Assembly (NCBI RefSeq): GCF_001894805.1
Contig: NZ_BCWX01000003.1
Location: forward strand, 1,032,753-1,096,752
DNA length: 64,000 nucleotides
Reading direction: 5' to 3'
Origin: Rhodococcus globerulus NBRC 14531
GTDB taxonomy: Bacteria > Actinomycetota > Actinomycetes > Mycobacteriales > Mycobacteriaceae
Made by a program: the position numbers and the translations under genes. The notes below the pieces were generated by a model, which had not been told where the DNA came from, did no database searches, and was given only the letters and a program-made list of their open reading frames with translations. This document shows positions 25,747-33,659 of the stretch, piece by piece. The stretch's first letter is position 1; every line of letters begins with the position of its first letter.

Positions 25747-26684
25747 AACCGTCTGCTGTGCTTACCAATTCGCTACGCCCGGTCATCCTGGCGGTCGCTC
25801 GTTCTCCTCGATGCGAGCATGCGATTACCCGGGCGCCGCTCAGCCGTCAAGTGGTGAACCGGTTTGTCGCCGGCCGCGAGCGCAGCGACGCGATAGCGGT
25901 GGTGAGCCGATTACTCGACGACGGCCGGTACGTCTCCGTCGACTTCTTGGGAGAGAACGTCACGGACGCAGGGTCGGCGCGGGCAACCGTGCACGAATAC
26001 CTGTCGCTGATCGAGGAATTGGGGAAGTTTTCCGGCACGCTTGCTCCGGTACCGCGGGTCGAGGTGTCGGTGAAACTGTCGTCGTTGGGCGCAGAGTTGA
26101 ATACCGATGTAGCCGCCGAAAACGCTCGAACTATTTGCGCGGCAGCTCAGTCCGCCGGAGTGTGGGTGACCGTGGACGCGGAGGACCACACCACCACCGA
26201 TGCGACGCTCGCGACCGTGCGATCGTTGCGCGCCGATTTCCCGTGGCTGGGCACTGTCCTGCAGGCCTACCTGCGGCGCACCGAATCGGATTGCCTCGCT
26301 TTCGATGATGCGCGGATCCGGCTGTGCAAGGGTGCGTACAACGAGCCCGAGGCGGTGGCCTATATCCGGCGCGAGGATGTGACGGCGTCGTACCTGCGGT
26401 GTCTCGATATCCTGTGCCGGGGAACGGGATACCCGATGGTGGCGTCGCATGATCCGGTGGTGATCGCGGCGGCGGCCCGGATGTTTCGTGGTGTCGAGCG
26501 ATTCGAGTACCAGATGTTGTTCGGTATCCGGGAACCCGAGCAAGCACGGCTGGTTGCCGAGGGGCAGCACGTCCGGACATATGTTCCGTACGGCTCCGCG
26601 TGGTACCCGTATTTCATGCGCAGGCTCGCGGAACGGCCGGCGAATCTTGCGTTCTTCCTGCGCTCGGTCGTGGCCAGACAGTGA
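25743..26684 (+). CDS. putA: Proline dehydrogenase
   Basis: The 313-residue monofunctional FAD enzyme starts at a GTG overlapping the pruA stop (GTGA). PRODH barrel motifs are visible: VSVKLSSLG near 102, VDAEDHTTTD near 141, LQAYLRRTESD near 175, RLCKGAYNEPEAVAY near 197, and the substrate-binding RRLAERPANLAFFLRS at the C-terminus. It oxidises proline to pyrroline-5-carboxylate and passes electrons to the quinone pool; the product goes straight to PruA. Members of this size occur in actinobacteria and Bacillus rather than the long bifunctional PutA of enterobacteria. Confidence 0.94.
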   Translation: MKPSAVLTNSLRPVILAVARSPRCEHAITRAPLSRQVVNRFVAGRERSDAIAVVSRLLDDGRYVSVDFLGENVTDAGSARATVHEYLSLIEELGKFSGTLAPVPRVEVSVKLSSLGAELNTDVAAENARTICAAAQSAGVWVTVDAEDHTTTDATLATVRSLRADFPWLGTVLQAYLRRTESDCLAFDDARIRLCKGAYNEPEAVAYIRREDVTASYLRCLDILCRGTGYPMVASHDPVVIAAAARMFRGVERFEYQMLFGIREPEQARLVAEGQHVRTYVPYGSAWYPYFMRRLAERPANLAFFLRSVVARQ

Positions 26685-26728
26685 TGCTGCGACGCAGTGG
26701 GATTTCTGCGTTGTGAGATGCTGTCAAA

Positions 26729-28147
26729 ATGCTGCTTCGATCACTGAATCCCCTTGCCATCGCCCGCGGCGACGACGTCGAAGACGCGATCACCATCGGG
26801 GATACGGTTCTCTCGCGCAGCCATATTCTCGGCGCTGCCACGTCGGTGGCAGAGCGGGTTGCGCAGGCCGAGCGTGTTGCGGTGCTGGCGACTCCCACGG
26901 CAAAGACCATCCTGGCGGTAGTCGGAGCGCTCATCGCAGGCGTCACTGTTGTGCCTGTGCCACCGGATTCGGGAACGGCCGAACGTGAACACATACTGAA
27001 GGACTCCGGCGCCCAGGCGTGGCTGGGGGAGACCGACGAATTGTGCGTCGGCCTGCCGGTGGTTCCGGTTCGCCTGCACGCCCGTTCGTGGCACAGCTAC
27101 CCGGAACCGGCGCCGCAATCCACTGCATTTGTCCTCTACACCTCGGGAACGACCGGACCGCCGAAGGGTGTGCTGCTGAGTCGGCAGGCAATTGCCGCAG
27201 GTCTCGATGCCTTGGCGGAGGCCTGGCAGTGGACACACCGAGACACCGTTGTCCACGGATTGCCTCTCTTTCACGTCCACGGACTGATCCTGGGCGTGCT
27301 CGGACCACTACGAGTGGGCAGCCGGTTGGTCCACACTGTGAAACCGACACCGCAGGCGTACGCGGACGCCGGCGGCTCCCTCTACTTCGGGGTGCCGACG
27401 GTGTGGTCGCGAATTGCCGACGACGAAGCGTCGGCGCGGGCGTTGGCTTCGGCCCGGCTGCTCGTCTCCGGTAGCGCACCGCTGCCCGTGCCGGTATTCG
27501 AGAAGCTGCGCGCCCTCACCGGCCATGCTCCTATCGAGCGGTACGGAATGAGCGAGACCATGCTGACCCTCAGCACCCGTGCGGACGGCGAGCGTCGGCC
27601 AGGCTGGGTGGGTTTACCGGTGCGCGGGGTCGAGACCCGGTTGCGCGACGAGGCCGGTAACGACGTGCCTCACGACGGCGAGAGCATCGGTGGACTTCAG
27701 GTTCGTGGACCCATGCTGTTCGACGGCTACCTCAATCGCCCTGATGCCACTGCCGAATCGTGGACCGAGGACGGTTTCTTCAAGACCGGTGACGTCGCGG
27801 TCGTCGACGAGGAGGGATTCCACCGCATCGTCGGCCGTGAATCCATCGATCTGATCAAGACGGGTGGCTTCCGAGTGGGTGCCGGCGAGATCGAGACGGC
27901 CATCCTGGGGCATCCCGGTGTCGCCGAGGTCGCGGTGGTCGGCGTTCCCGATCCTGACCTCGGCCAGCGGATTGTGGCATGGGTTGTTCGGCGGCCCTCA
28001 ACACCCGAGGTCACAGAACCGGACCTCGTGGATCTGGTGGGTGCGCAGTTGTCCGCGCACAAGCGTCCACGCGAAATTCGGTTTGTCGACACCCTGCCGC
28101 GGAACGCGATGGGCAAGGTGCAAAAGCGCTTGTTACTGCCCGAATAA
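26729..28147 (+). CDS. fadD36: Acyl-CoA synthetase (AMP-binding, FadD36-like)
   Basis: The 472-residue ANL-family enzyme has the AMP/ATP motif FVLYTSGTTGPPKGVLLS near residues 132-149, the acyl/adenylate strand ERYGMSETM near 272, FKTGDVAVVDEEGFHRIVGRE near 350, and the C-terminal catalytic Lys in PRNAMGKVQKRL. It is short for a FadD and lacks a long N-terminal extension, as does FadD36 (Rv1193), which occupies the same place after putA in M. tuberculosis; a malonyl- or methylmalonyl-CoA ligase activity is possible by family resemblance. It starts 44 bp after putA and may share its transcript. Confidence 0.85.
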   Translation: MLLRSLNPLAIARGDDVEDAITIGDTVLSRSHILGAATSVAERVAQAERVAVLATPTAKTILAVVGALIAGVTVVPVPPDSGTAEREHILKDSGAQAWLGETDELCVGLPVVPVRLHARSWHSYPEPAPQSTAFVLYTSGTTGPPKGVLLSRQAIAAGLDALAEAWQWTHRDTVVHGLPLFHVHGLILGVLGPLRVGSRLVHTVKPTPQAYADAGGSLYFGVPTVWSRIADDEASARALASARLLVSGSAPLPVPVFEKLRALTGHAPIERYGMSETMLTLSTRADGERRPGWVGLPVRGVETRLRDEAGNDVPHDGESIGGLQVRGPMLFDGYLNRPDATAESWTEDGFFKTGDVAVVDEEGFHRIVGRESIDLIKTGGFRVGAGEIETAILGHPGVAEVAVVGVPDPDLGQRIVAWVVRRPSTPEVTEPDLVDLVGAQLSAHKRPREIRFVDTLPRNAMGKVQKRLLLPE

Positions 28148-28157
28148 TCTTGTTTGG

Positions 28158-28225
28158 TTGGTTTTTCTGTGTTTTTCGCTACACTACCCGCCGGTAAGAC
28201 TTGCTCCAGTTGCGTGCGCAACTGG
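28158..28225 (+). promoter_or_regulatory. Probable promoter with 20-bp palindromic operator ahead of the VWA gene
   Basis: A minus-35-like TTGGTT (28158-28163) and minus-10-like TACACT (28180-28185) are 16 bp apart. Downstream, at 28206-28225, CCAGTTGCGTGCGCAACTGG has perfect 9-bp arms around TG. Its place between the expected transcription start and the ribosome-binding site of the gene at 28245 suits a repressor site; it could also form a leader hairpin. Confidence 0.45.
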
Positions 28226-28244
28226 CATCGGAGGGACAGGTTTC

Positions 28245-29840
28245 ATGGCGGGCGGACGGCATTCGAGCGCTGACAGCGGGCGATCATTCGGTTTTTACGC
28301 AGTCGGCGGGATGGTTGCGCTGGCGCTCGTTGCCACCGGAATTGTCGTCTTCAAGTCCGTGCAACCCGATACCTGCGACAGCGTCGAAGACTTCACCCTG
28401 GCAGCAGACCCGTCCATAGCGCCGTCGATATCCGAGGTGTTGGCCGGAACCACCCCGGAGCAGACGGACTGCATGCACGTCGTTGTCGAAGCAGCACTGC
28501 CAGGCGACGTGGTCGGACGATTGGGTAAGGGCGCCGATGCACCGGATCTGTGGATTCCGGACTCCACGTCGTGGATCAGCAAAGCAGCCCTCACCGCGGC
28601 CGGTCCGGTTGCCGCCGCCGGCGGTTCCATCGCGACGTCTCCAGTGGTGCTGGCATCCGGAGGTGAGGAGTTTGCCGACTGGCTGTCGGTGCTCCAAGTG
28701 CCCGATCTTGCCCTCGGCAATCCGCTGTCCACCGGAATCGCGTCCGCCCCGATCCAGGCTGCACTGGCCGAGAGCGGGAGCGGCGCGGATGCTGTTCGCA
28801 CAGCTTTGGTGCCGCACGCCCAGGCCGAAAGTGTGCGCGCCGAGGACCAGCCTGTCGGCGCGAAGATGCTGACCGAACTTGTCACTACCGGCAAGGTGGG
28901 GGTGTCGACCGAACAGCAGGTCACCCAGTTCGCAAACTCCGCCATCAGCGCGACGGTACCGTCCACCGGAACCGTGCTGATGGACTATCCGTTGGTGGTA
29001 AGTGCCTCGGCGCCCGATCGCCATTACGCCGCGGCGCAGAAAGCAAAAGTCCTCGCGGCGCTTTTCGAGAGCCCGGAGTCACAGGAAATACTGTCTCGCA
29101 ACGGTTTTCGCGACCCGTCCGGCCAGGGACAGGTAGATGGGGGCGTCGGAGCTGTCCAGGCCTTGCCGGTGCCGGATCAAGCCGCGCTCGACAAGACGCT
29201 CGGATCCTGGGCATTGTTGGCTAAACCGATCCGTACTCTCGTCGCGATCGACGTGTCGTCGTCGATGGACTTCCCGGCCGCCGGTGGGAAGACCCGTATG
29301 GACCTCACGACAGCTGCCGCGCTCACCGGCAACCAGGTGTTCCCGGACAGTGTCGCAGCCGGACTCTGGGCCTTCTCCCAGGGCATGAACGGAACCCAGG
29401 ACTACCAGGAACTGGTTCCGATTCGCCGCTACGACACCATGGTTGGTGGATTAACGCAGCGAAGCCTCATGGCAGAGCAGACCAAGACCTTGACGAAACT
29501 CAAGCGCGGCGCAACGGGCCTCTACGACACCACGCTCGCGGCGTTTCGGAAAGTTCAGGAATCGTACGACCCGCGCGCGGTCAACAGTGTGATCATCCTG
29601 ACCGACGGTGCTAACGAGGATCCCGACAGCATCACGCGCGAGCAGTTGCTCGACGTGCTCGAACGGGAGCAGGACCCAGCGCGACCGGTGATCATCGTGA
29701 CCATCGGAATCACCGACGACGCCGATGCGGCTGCGCTGGCAGACATTTCACGCGTCACCGGCGGGTCCACCTACATCGCCCGTGATCCGTCGGAAATTTC
29801 CGGCGTATTTGTCAACGCATTGGCTCACCGCGGCGCTTAG
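28245..29840 (+). CDS. Membrane-anchored substrate-binding-like plus VWA-domain protein
   Basis: The ATG at 28245, after GGAGGGACAGG, gives 531 residues. One N-terminal helix (about 16-38, FYAVGGMVALALVATGIVVF) anchors the protein, with the rest outside. Residues 45-320 look like a periplasmic-binding-protein fold with GADAPDLWIPDSTSWI, and residues 330-525 form a von Willebrand A domain with the MIDAS sequence DVSSSMD near 345, a following Thr in the loop, and ILTDGANEDPDS near 450. The pair of domains is known in actinobacteria, but its ligand is not. A metal-dependent adhesion or envelope-assembly role is likely. It overlaps the convergent map gene by four bases. Confidence 0.82.
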   Translation: MAGGRHSSADSGRSFGFYAVGGMVALALVATGIVVFKSVQPDTCDSVEDFTLAADPSIAPSISEVLAGTTPEQTDCMHVVVEAALPGDVVGRLGKGADAPDLWIPDSTSWISKAALTAAGPVAAAGGSIATSPVVLASGGEEFADWLSVLQVPDLALGNPLSTGIASAPIQAALAESGSGADAVRTALVPHAQAESVRAEDQPVGAKMLTELVTTGKVGVSTEQQVTQFANSAISATVPSTGTVLMDYPLVVSASAPDRHYAAAQKAKVLAALFESPESQEILSRNGFRDPSGQGQVDGGVGAVQALPVPDQAALDKTLGSWALLAKPIRTLVAIDVSSSMDFPAAGGKTRMDLTTAAALTGNQVFPDSVAAGLWAFSQGMNGTQDYQELVPIRRYDTMVGGLTQRSLMAEQTKTLTKLKRGATGLYDTTLAAFRKVQESYDPRAVNSVIILTDGANEDPDSITREQLLDVLEREQDPARPVIIVTIGITDDADAAALADISRVTGGSTYIARDPSEISGVFVNALAHRGA

Positions 29841-30598
29841 CGCGTCAGGACGAGCGCATCACCGTCGGTGACGGCAATGGTGTGTTCGCTGTGCGCTGTG
29901 CGTGATCCGTCGGCCGAGCGGATGGTCCATCCGTCGTCGTCGAAGATGATCTTGTCGGTTGTGAGAGCGAACCAGGGTTCGATCGCGAGGGTCAGTCCGC
30001 GTCGCAGTTTCATGCCGCGACCTGCGCGTCCGATGTTGGGGATGTGCGGATCTTCGTGCATGGTGCGGCCGAGTCCGTGGCCACCGAATTCGGTATTGAC
30101 GGGGTAGCCGTAATCGGCTGCGACAGCGCCGATCGCAGCGGAGATGTCGCCGAGGCGATTGCCTGGCCGGGCGACTGCAATAGCAGCGGTGAGGGCACGT
30201 TCGGTGGCTTCGATGAGGCGTTGGTCCTCGGCGCGGGGAACGCCGACGATGAGACTGCGCGCCGAGTCTGCAACCCACCCGTCGATGGAGACCGCGATGT
30301 CCATGGTCAGCAGATCGCCGTCCTGTAGCACGTAGTCGTGCGGAAGTCCGTGCAGCACTGCGTCGTTGACGGAAAGGCAGATGACGTTGCGGAAGGGTCC
30401 ACGTCCGAAGGACGGTGAGTAGTCCCAGTAGCAGGACACGGCGCCGCGTTCTTCGATCAGGTGGCGGGCGCGGTGCTCGAGGTCGAGGAGATTGACTCCG
30501 GGCTTGGCGCGAGCAGCGAGATCGGCGAGTAGTTCGGCGATGAACGCGCCGGTGACGCGCATTGCTTCGATCTCGTTGGTTGTTTTCAGTTCCACCAC
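29837..30598 (-). CDS. map: Methionine aminopeptidase, type I
   Basis: The 253-residue enzyme has all five metal ligands in order: Asp in MDIAVSIDGWVADSA (two Asp), His in GHGLGRTMHEDPHI, Glu in LAIEPWF, and Glu in SEHTIAVT. It removes the initiator Met from new proteins. The N-terminus lacks the zinc-finger or SH3-binding extension found in some actinobacterial paralogues, and the sequence is a shorter variant; this organism may have another map gene elsewhere. It is divergent from a small XRE regulator across 54 bp that contains an inverted repeat. Confidence 0.92.
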   Translation of the reverse strand: MVELKTTNEIEAMRVTGAFIAELLADLAARAKPGVNLLDLEHRARHLIEERGAVSCYWDYSPSFGRGPFRNVICLSVNDAVLHGLPHDYVLQDGDLLTMDIAVSIDGWVADSARSLIVGVPRAEDQRLIEATERALTAAIAVARPGNRLGDISAAIGAVAADYGYPVNTEFGGHGLGRTMHEDPHIPNIGRAGRGMKLRRGLTLAIEPWFALTTDKIIFDDDGWTIRSADGSRTAHSEHTIAVTDGDALVLTR

Positions 30599-30617
30599 AG
30601 GAATTTCCTTTCGGGCC

Positions 30618-30631
30618 GGTATTAAAATACC
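30618..30631. promoter_or_regulatory. Inverted repeat between map and the XRE regulator gene
   Basis: GGTATTAAAATACC has arms GGTAT and ATACC four bases apart, with a similar ATACGGTAC motif a few bases later (30635-30643). It is 19 bp upstream of the map start and 21 bp upstream of the regulator start, so it may be an operator for the XRE protein. Confidence 0.35.
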
Positions 30632-30652
30632 ACCATACGGTACTCTGGTCGC

Positions 30653-30907
30653 ATGGTGCGACTTCCGTTAACTCCGGCCCAGCTTGCTGTCGGTCAGCAG
30701 TTGGGCGCCCATCTGCGTCAGGCCCGCGGTGGTCGCACGCTTGTCGATGTGGCGGAGGCCGCCGCGATTTCGCCGGAAACACTGCGCAAGATCGAGACCG
30801 GGCGCATGCCGACGCCGGCGTTTGTCACGATTGCCGCACTCGCCGATGTGCTCTCGGTGCCACTCGACGAGCTTGCCCGGATCTGCCTCGCCCGCGTGAC
30901 TGTTTAG
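30653..30907 (+). CDS. Small XRE-family helix-turn-helix regulator
   Basis: The 84-residue product is almost entirely one HTH_XRE domain: GAHLRQARGGRTLVDVAEAAAISPETLRKIETGRMPTPAFVTIAALADVLSVPLDEL. The recognition helix is ISPETLRKIETG. It has no sensor or effector domain, so its signal is unknown. It faces map across a short promoter region with an inverted repeat and probably regulates itself and map. The last four bases overlap the convergent DUF222/HNH gene. Confidence 0.85.
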   Translation: MVRLPLTPAQLAVGQQLGAHLRQARGGRTLVDVAEAAAISPETLRKIETGRMPTPAFVTIAALADVLSVPLDELARICLARVTV

Positions 30908-32175
30908 GCGGCTTCGGGGCTGGCCCACGGCATCGGAAGTGGTGGAGCGACCGACGAATACCGGTGGCCGGTAGGCGTTGTGGTCGTGAAGGAGTGCCTG
31001 GTGCCGGGTGCGTGATCGTCGGTTTCGGCGTACCAGTCCAATCCCTGTTTGGCGTAATTGCATGCCGCGCACAGTCCTGCACCGTTGACTGCGCTGGTGG
31101 CGCCGCCTCTCTGGTGGTCGCGAATGTGGTCGCGATGACGAACGGGTGCGTCGCACCACGGTGTGCGGCAGCTTCGATCGCGGAGGTCGATCAACTGCGC
31201 CAGTCCCTTCGGGAAGATTCTGGACTTGGACTCCATAGCTGTCAGCTCTCCCGTGGAGGGGCAGGCATAGAGCCTCCGGATGTCTTTGCCGGACTGCGCA
31301 ATCCACTCTCGGGCAATGCCGGCGGGGATAGGCCCGTAGCCGTTGGCGTGCGCGGGATCGGTGGCGTCGCCGAACAGTGCTTGGTCGGAAATCACAAGAT
31401 TCACGGTGACGGGTGTGGGCGTTGCGCGGCCGATTCCGGTGACTCGCTCGACGACGAGATCGGCCATGATCTGAGCGCGAGTGCGATCATCGCCACGCGC
31501 GAGGATGGAATCTGCATCTCGCATCAATGTGGCGTGAACGGCAACCCCTTCCGTGACAGGGAGCAGAACACTGAGGTAGCACATAGTGTCGGGCGCCGGC
31601 CGTGATGTCACCCGCCGGTCACCCACGGCTTTGCGGGCGCGCCGAACCATGCTTTCAGCATCTACCTCGGCGGTGCGTGCGCGGATTCTGGCGGTCAGTT
31701 GTTGGTCTCCGCAGCCAGCCAGGTTATCTGCGTCGCAGCAGAACTCGCGATCGAGTGCGGCGCGATCTTGGACTGTGAGGCAGGCGGTTTCGCGCATGAG
31801 AATGGTGGCCCGCTGCTCGTTGATGGCACCGTAGATCAGGAGCCTGAGTGTGTAGGGCATCTCGTCGTTCAATGCGCGGGCAAGGCTCAGGTGTTGAGTG
31901 CCTGACCAGACTGATTCGCGACGAGCGAGAGCAACTTGGGCGTTGATTCCGCGACCCTGATGTGCAACTGGAACGCCGCGTTCGCCACGGTCTTTGCGAG
32001 TGGAAGCATCTAGATCAGCAGCTAGCAATGCTTGTGCGCCTGCACAACTGCCTTTCAGTTCCTCGAGTGCACGCAGCAAGTCAATTCGTGCTGCATTGTC
32101 GACGGAACGATCCATGTCGATGAGTACTGAACGAAACTGTTTAATCGTGTGGTCGGAAACTGCGGTCGTCATCAT
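30904..32175 (-). CDS. DUF222 (13E12-type) HNH endonuclease-domain protein
   Basis: The product has 423 residues from the ATG at 32175; the ATG at 32172 is an equal choice with GGGGG just upstream. The long N-terminal DUF222 part is helical and starts FRSVLIDMDRSVDNAARIDLLRALEELKG. Near the C-terminus RDRSCRTPWCDAPVRHRDHIRDHQRGG followed by NGAGLCAACNYAKQ is a zinc-coordinating HNH nuclease motif. This is the 13E12 repeat family of mycobacteria, present in variable copy number; in M. tuberculosis such a repeat is the integration target of the phiRv1 prophage. Its biological role is not established. It marks the start of a region that looks variable. Confidence 0.85.
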   Translation of the reverse strand: MMTTAVSDHTIKQFRSVLIDMDRSVDNAARIDLLRALEELKGSCAGAQALLAADLDASTRKDRGERGVPVAHQGRGINAQVALARRESVWSGTQHLSLARALNDEMPYTLRLLIYGAINEQRATILMRETACLTVQDRAALDREFCCDADNLAGCGDQQLTARIRARTAEVDAESMVRRARKAVGDRRVTSRPAPDTMCYLSVLLPVTEGVAVHATLMRDADSILARGDDRTRAQIMADLVVERVTGIGRATPTPVTVNLVISDQALFGDATDPAHANGYGPIPAGIAREWIAQSGKDIRRLYACPSTGELTAMESKSRIFPKGLAQLIDLRDRSCRTPWCDAPVRHRDHIRDHQRGGATSAVNGAGLCAACNYAKQGLDWYAETDDHAPGTRHSFTTTTPTGHRYSSVAPPLPMPWASPEAA

Positions 32176-32309
32176 GCCCCCGGTAATGTCGAACGTGTAT
32201 TCGATCTTACCGTCGAACATCCACCTGCGCAATAGCTTTGACCAGAAAGAAGGTCTTTGGCTCGAGGACATTGACGTGCGCCGCAGATTGGGACCGATAC
32301 GGTGTGCTC

Positions 32310-33161
32310 ATGCTCCGCCGATGGTTCGCAATCATGATCGTGGTACTCGCTGTTGCCGGCATCTGGCAGCTGACCACCCCTGACCGTCCTGTTGCCGTAA
32401 TCGTCGACGCCGAGACTCTGGAGTGCGCAACCCCGTATCCCATCGGCCCACTCCAGGCGACACCAAGGGCGACGGTTCCGGACGATTTTGTACCCGTCGC
32501 GGCTGTCACGTGCGACCCGATTGTCAGCGGCGACGTGGCGGCCGACCGAACCGTCAGCTTCTCTGAGCACAGTTGGGAGGGCGATTTCGGTTGGGCGGTG
32601 GAACTGCTGAACCGCTCGTCCTCGCACAGGACCGGGTTTCCCGGCTGCGGCGACAACGACAGCTTGGCCGTGCTGGAGGAATTCTGGTTGGTCGACGACC
32701 GAGGCCGCGCAATACGGCCGGGGTATCCCTCCGACTCGTGTGGACTGCCGAAACCCGGCGGCCTGGCCGCTGTCAAAGAATTGACGCCGGTCGGCAGTAC
32801 CGAACATCGAATACCGTTGTCCGACGATCAGATCTACGAACTGTCGAATTGCCGGCCGACGTACCATCCTCCGACAACAGGTACCACGATGCCGACGTCG
32901 CTGTCTGTGGGCAGCTATTTCTGTCGATTCTCCTCCACCGAATTTGTCGGTACATCGTCGACAATGGAAACCATCGACGGTCTCCCACCCGCACCCGACT
33001 GTGACGCAGTGGCCACCGAGGTGGCGTCGACGAATTACGTGGACAGTTTCACGAACCAGGAACAATTGCTCACCGTCGAGCTCGATGGCTGCCGCCGCGT
33101 CATCGCCGACGGGTATGCCCCGCTGCAGGCGTCCGACGAGCTGTTGGAATCATTCGGGTAG
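32310..33161 (+). CDS. Membrane-anchored extracytoplasmic protein of unknown function
   Basis: The ATG at 32310 gives 283 residues. After MLRRW there is one helix (about 6-22, FAIMIVVLAVAGIWQL) that serves as a signal anchor or uncleaved signal, with the rest probably outside. At least six cysteines (for example LECATP, VTCDP, PGCGDN, SNCRPTYH) suggest disulphides. The ending ELDGCRRVIADGYAPLQASDELLESFG is regular. No domain is recognised. The ribosome-binding site is weak, and the gene stands alone between the HNH gene and the repeated segment, so it may belong to the variable region. Confidence 0.65.
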   Translation: MLRRWFAIMIVVLAVAGIWQLTTPDRPVAVIVDAETLECATPYPIGPLQATPRATVPDDFVPVAAVTCDPIVSGDVAADRTVSFSEHSWEGDFGWAVELLNRSSSHRTGFPGCGDNDSLAVLEEFWLVDDRGRAIRPGYPSDSCGLPKPGGLAAVKELTPVGSTEHRIPLSDDQIYELSNCRPTYHPPTTGTTMPTSLSVGSYFCRFSSTEFVGTSSTMETIDGLPPAPDCDAVATEVASTNYVDSFTNQEQLLTVELDGCRRVIADGYAPLQASDELLESFG

Positions 33162-33162
33162 G

Positions 33163-33215
33163 CCTGCGCGACCGCGAGTTTGCGTATCCGAGCGTGGCGA
33201 TCACTGCAACAAGGA
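33163..33215. repeat. Direct repeat, copy 1: orphan duplicate of the permease gene 3' end
   Basis: This 53-bp segment is identical to 33687-33739 at 49 positions. In copy 2 it encodes the end of the permease (VIAALGYANSR). Read on the minus strand, three of the four differences would change an amino acid, so copy 1 is drifting as non-coding sequence. It begins two bases after the stop of the membrane-anchored protein and ends in the ribosome-binding site (AAGGAG) of the phosphatase gene. Confidence 0.9.
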
Positions 33216-33221
33216 GCTCGA

Positions 33222-33647
33222 ATGAATTTGTGGGATGTGGCTGCCGATGGAGTGATGCCGCTGCCGTCGGGGCGGCTGGTTCGGGGTAGGGGATTGCGCA
33301 ATCCACTACCTGACGGGCCACTGCCCGATTTCGGGTTGTATGCGCAAGCGCGTCAACCTTCTTCGTTTGAATGGGAAAGCCGATGGATACGCTGGCCCGA
33401 CTTCTGGCTGCCAAGCGATCGCCCGGAGTTTCGGCGTGCCCTGGAGGAGCTCTTGCTGCGATCCGAAACCGAACGGGTGGAGATTGCGTGTGGCGGTGGG
33501 TTCGGTCGTACGGGAACAGCGTTGGCTTGTCTGACGGTGCTCGATGGTGTTGCCGCCGAGGGAGCGGTTGCCTACGTGCGCGAACGCTATTCGCGACGAG
33601 CAGTGGAAACTCCGTGGCAGCGGCGGTTCGTTTCCAGATTCGCGTAA
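33222..33647 (+). CDS. Protein-tyrosine/dual-specificity phosphatase-like protein
   Basis: The ATG at 33222, seven bases after AAGGAG, gives 141 residues. The phosphatase P-loop CX5R(T/S) is present as ACGGGFGRTGT near residue 93, with the usual helix after it (LACLTVLDGVAAEGAVAYVRERY). Upstream WIRWPDFWLPSDRPEFRRALEELL places a WPDF element where the general acid Asp of the WPD loop is expected. The His normally before the Cys is replaced by Ala, which may lower activity. Family members hydrolyse phosphotyrosine or small phospho-compounds. The gene sits between two 53-bp direct repeats. Confidence 0.75.
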   Translation: MNLWDVAADGVMPLPSGRLVRGRGLRNPLPDGPLPDFGLYAQARQPSSFEWESRWIRWPDFWLPSDRPEFRRALEELLLRSETERVEIACGGGFGRTGTALACLTVLDGVAAEGAVAYVRERYSRRAVETPWQRRFVSRFA

Positions 33648-33659
33648 CTCGGGAGTCAG

